In this document: piece after piece, positions 5,949 through 6,917 of the stretch
How positions within the stretch are numbered: the stretch's first letter is position 1
Layout: every line of letters starts with the position of its first letter
Assembly: GCA_017626625.1 (NCBI GenBank)
Contig: JAGAIK010000013.1
Location: forward strand, 1-6,917
Direction of reading: 5' to 3'
DNA from: Roseburia sp.
GTDB lineage: Bacteria > Bacillota > Clostridia > Lachnospirales > Lachnospiraceae
DNA: 6,917 nucleotides
Program-made: the position numbers and the translations under genes
The notes under the pieces: generated by a model
The model's input: the letters and a program-made list of their open reading frames with translations, nothing else
What the model was told of the DNA's origin: nothing
The model's database searches: none

Positions 5949-5982
5949 ATATGAACAGATATTCATATGAAAATATGAATAT
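5949..5982. promoter_or_regulatory. ArsR/SmtB-type operator with overlapping half-sites
   Basis: ATATGAA (5949-5955) and TTCATAT (5962-5968) form a perfect 7-6-7 inverted repeat of the kind bound by SmtB/CadC/ZiaR regulators. The right half overlaps another perfect repeat: ATATTCATAT (5959-5968) and ATATGAATAT (5973-5982) with a 4-nt gap. Three half-sites are therefore packed directly downstream of the -10, which would allow more than one dimer to bind. Confidence 0.85.
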
Positions 5983-6008
5983 TAAAAAGTAAAACCGGAG
6001 GTGAGAAT

Positions 6009-6368
6009 TTGGCACTCGAAGATGTAGAACACTGTGAGGATTTTTGCGTCCATGAGGACCGTATTCAGAGAGCAAACGAAAAAATGCCGGACGAGGACGA
6101 ACTATATGACATCGCAGAGCTCTTTAAAGTATTCGGCGATTCCACCAGAATCCGGATTTTATATGTGTTGTTTGAGTCGGAACTGTGTGTCTGCGATTTA
6201 GCACAGACATTGAATATGAACCAGTCAGCGATTTCCCATCAACTGAAAATTTTAAAGCAGGCGAAGCTTGTTACCGGACGCCGGGAGGGAAAGTCGGTTT
6301 TCTATTCCTTAGCAGACGACCATGTGAGAACCATTATTGACCAGGGGCGGGAGCATATTGAGGAATAA
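6009..6368 (+). CDS. ArsR/SmtB-family metal-sensing repressor
   Basis: A 119-aa repressor that releases its operator when it binds metal. Start is TTG 6009, set by GGAGG at 5997-6001 (7-nt spacer). The winged helix includes ELCVCDLAQTL (58-68) and QSAISHQLKILKQAKLV (72-88), then the wing GRREGKSVFYSL. Both classical metal-site classes are visible. The alpha3N thiolate set is Cys9, Cys13, Cys60 and Cys62, with the same spacing as Cys7/11/58/60 of CadC (Cd/Pb/Zn). The alpha5 set is Asp103, His105, His116 and Glu119, fitting the DxHx10Hx2E pattern of SmtB/ZiaR (Zn). By family, Zn, Cd or Pb are likely inducers rather than arsenic. A good promoter and operator lie directly upstream, so it is autoregulated, and an HMA protein gene follows 72 nt downstream. 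Confidence 0.93.
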   Translation: MALEDVEHCEDFCVHEDRIQRANEKMPDEDELYDIAELFKVFGDSTRIRILYVLFESELCVCDLAQTLNMNQSAISHQLKILKQAKLVTGRREGKSVFYSLADDHVRTIIDQGREHIEE

Positions 6369-6397
6369 GACAGGTTTTAATTTTGGGCAAAACAATG

Positions 6398-6425
6398 CAG
6401 GCAATGCAAAAAGCAGCCTGATTTT
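6398..6425 (+). terminator. Weak hairpin between arsR-type gene and HMA gene, possible attenuator
   Basis: CAGGC (6398-6402) pairs with GCCTG (6416-6420). Inside, TGC/GCA (6405-6407 with 6413-6415) extends the stem across an AA bulge, with an A5 loop. ATTTT follows (6421-6425), just before the HMA ribosome site. The T run is short, so this looks like partial termination or mRNA processing at most. Confidence 0.4.
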
Positions 6426-6440
6426 AAAGGAGGATAAACC

Positions 6441-6659
6441 ATGAAAAAGAAATTCAAACTCGAAGACTTAGACTGTGCAAACTGCGCAGCAAAAATGGAG
6501 GATGCCATCAAAAAGATTCCAGGCGTCAATGATGCAAACGTCAGCTTTATGACACAGAAAATGATGGTGGATGCTGAGGATGAAAAATTTGACGCAATTA
6601 TGGAAGAGGTCGTAAAGGTCTGCGCTAAAGTAGAACCGGACTGCAAAATTTTAATGTAA
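6441..6659 (+). CDS. Stand-alone heavy-metal-associated (HMA) domain protein
   Basis: A 72-aa single-domain protein with the ferredoxin-like HMA fold. The metal motif is DCANCAAKMEDAI with Cys12 and Cys15, then KIPGV at 25-29 and a C-terminal strand ending EPDCKI. The LDCANCA form resembles the N-terminal domain of Zn/Cd ATPases (ZntA/CadA) more than copper chaperones, which usually carry MxCxxC. Cys61 and Cys68 are extra cysteines near the C terminus. Start is supported by AAAGGAGG at 6426-6433 with a 7-nt spacer. It lies downstream of the ArsR-type gene and is probably read from the same promoter, so it likely binds, buffers or delivers the sensed metal in the cytoplasm. A P1B ATPase often follows such genes; here at least 258 nt of non-coding DNA comes next. 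Confidence 0.92.
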   Translation: MKKKFKLEDLDCANCAAKMEDAIKKIPGVNDANVSFMTQKMMVDAEDEKFDAIMEEVVKVCAKVEPDCKILM

Positions 6660-6725
6660 AATTAATTTTCTGCCGAAATAGCGAAAACAGGGACGAAAAA
6701 GCCTGTAGGAGTGACATGGCAATGA

Positions 6726-6760
6726 TTTTATGCAATAGGAAAATTTCCTATTGCATAAAA
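6726..6760. repeat. Perfect inverted repeat with 17-bp arms
   Basis: Positions 6726-6742 and 6744-6760 are exact reverse complements around a single central base; the core reads AGGAAA-A-TTTCCT with GCAAT/ATTGC outside. As RNA it would form a long stem. No T tract follows it on either strand (the + side is followed by A's), so it is not a standard intrinsic terminator. It begins 66 nt after the HMA stop and ends 10 nt before a second ArsR-type operator. Possible roles are a 3'-end stabilising hairpin, an operator, or a small mobile repeat. Confidence 0.7.
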
Positions 6761-6770
6761 AAAGAAAAAC

Positions 6771-6790
6771 ATATGAATATGTGTTCATAT
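6771..6790. promoter_or_regulatory. Second ArsR/SmtB-type operator copy, inverted
   Basis: ATATGAA (6771-6777) and TTCATAT (6784-6790) repeat the 7-6-7 layout of the operator upstream of the ArsR-type gene. The reverse complement of 6770-6790 matches 5949-5969 at 20 of 21 positions. TATAAT (6788-6793) overlaps its right edge, but no clear -35 accompanies it. It probably controls a gene beyond the right end of the window. Confidence 0.75.
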
Positions 6791-6917
6791 AATAAAAGAA
6801 ATAAACCAGGAAAAATAATACTAAAAAATTGAAAATGGGAAAATGCTGGGAAAATAAATGAAAAAGATAAATATTAAATGATAATATAATAAAAATAAAG
6901 AGAAAAATAGCTTTCAC
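6791..6917. other. A-rich non-coding stretch at the window edge
   Basis: No ribosome site followed by a sustained reading frame is present on +. Open frames on - here are low-complexity products of poly-A/T sequence. TATAAT at 6885-6890 has no acceptable -35. It is probably the leader of the next gene. Confidence 0.5.

Noticed and set aside
6716..6832. Small + frame of 38 codons after AGGAG at 6707-6711
   Set aside because: The spacer is only 4 nt. The frame runs through the 17-bp inverted repeat and the second operator, and its residues follow A-rich DNA with no recognisable protein.
6651..6917. Hydrophobic 88-aa frame on the minus strand
   Set aside because: It is Phe/Ile/Leu/Tyr-rich because the DNA is poly-A on +. 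It has no ribosome site in the window, overlaps operator and repeat, and runs to the window edge.

Overview
The window looks like a low-to-moderate GC Gram-positive gut anaerobe of the Clostridia, most likely Lachnospiraceae. The evidence is strong AGGAGG-type ribosome sites, A-rich leaders, TTG starts on two regulators, the FeoA/FeoB/small Cys-rich protein/Fur-like gene order, and an ArsR plus stand-alone HMA pair. The species cannot be fixed from this sequence alone.

Layout. (1) 1-3370: a ferrous-iron uptake operon, all on +. It holds feoA, feoB, a 45-aa FeoB-associated Cys-rich membrane peptide (2572-2709) and a divergent, Cys-rich, His-poor Fur-family regulator starting at TTG 2721. A strong intrinsic terminator closes it at 3331-3369. 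An inverted repeat of DtxR/MntR-like shape and a leader stem-loop lie between feoA and feoB. (2) 3382-5156: a single ABC exporter half-transporter with its own near-consensus promoter, whose -10 lies inside a PerR-box-like and inverted-repeat sequence. (3) 5157-5990: accessory-looking DNA. It has promoter-like sequence, short hairpins, a winged-helix gene or gene fragment with no convincing start, a cluster of GAACACT repeats, and a broken coding remnant. (4) 5918-6659: a metal-responsive unit with a sigma-A-type promoter, an ArsR/SmtB operator, an ArsR-family sensor carrying both known classes of metal site, and a small HMA metal-binding protein. (5) 6660-6917: no gene. It contains a 17-bp-arm inverted repeat and a second copy of the ArsR operator, inverted, probably controlling a gene beyond the window edge.

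How the genes work together. FeoA/FeoB and the Cys-rich peptide import Fe(II), and the co-transcribed Fur-like protein is a candidate local regulator. The ArsR/HMA pair senses and binds soft divalent metals (Zn, Cd or Pb by family), and the second operator suggests it also controls a neighbouring gene, plausibly a P1B-type efflux ATPase. I see no clearly new multi-gene system. The less ordinary items are the atypical Fur protein, the duplicated ArsR operator, the PerR-like box at the ABC promoter, and the repeat-rich remnant region.
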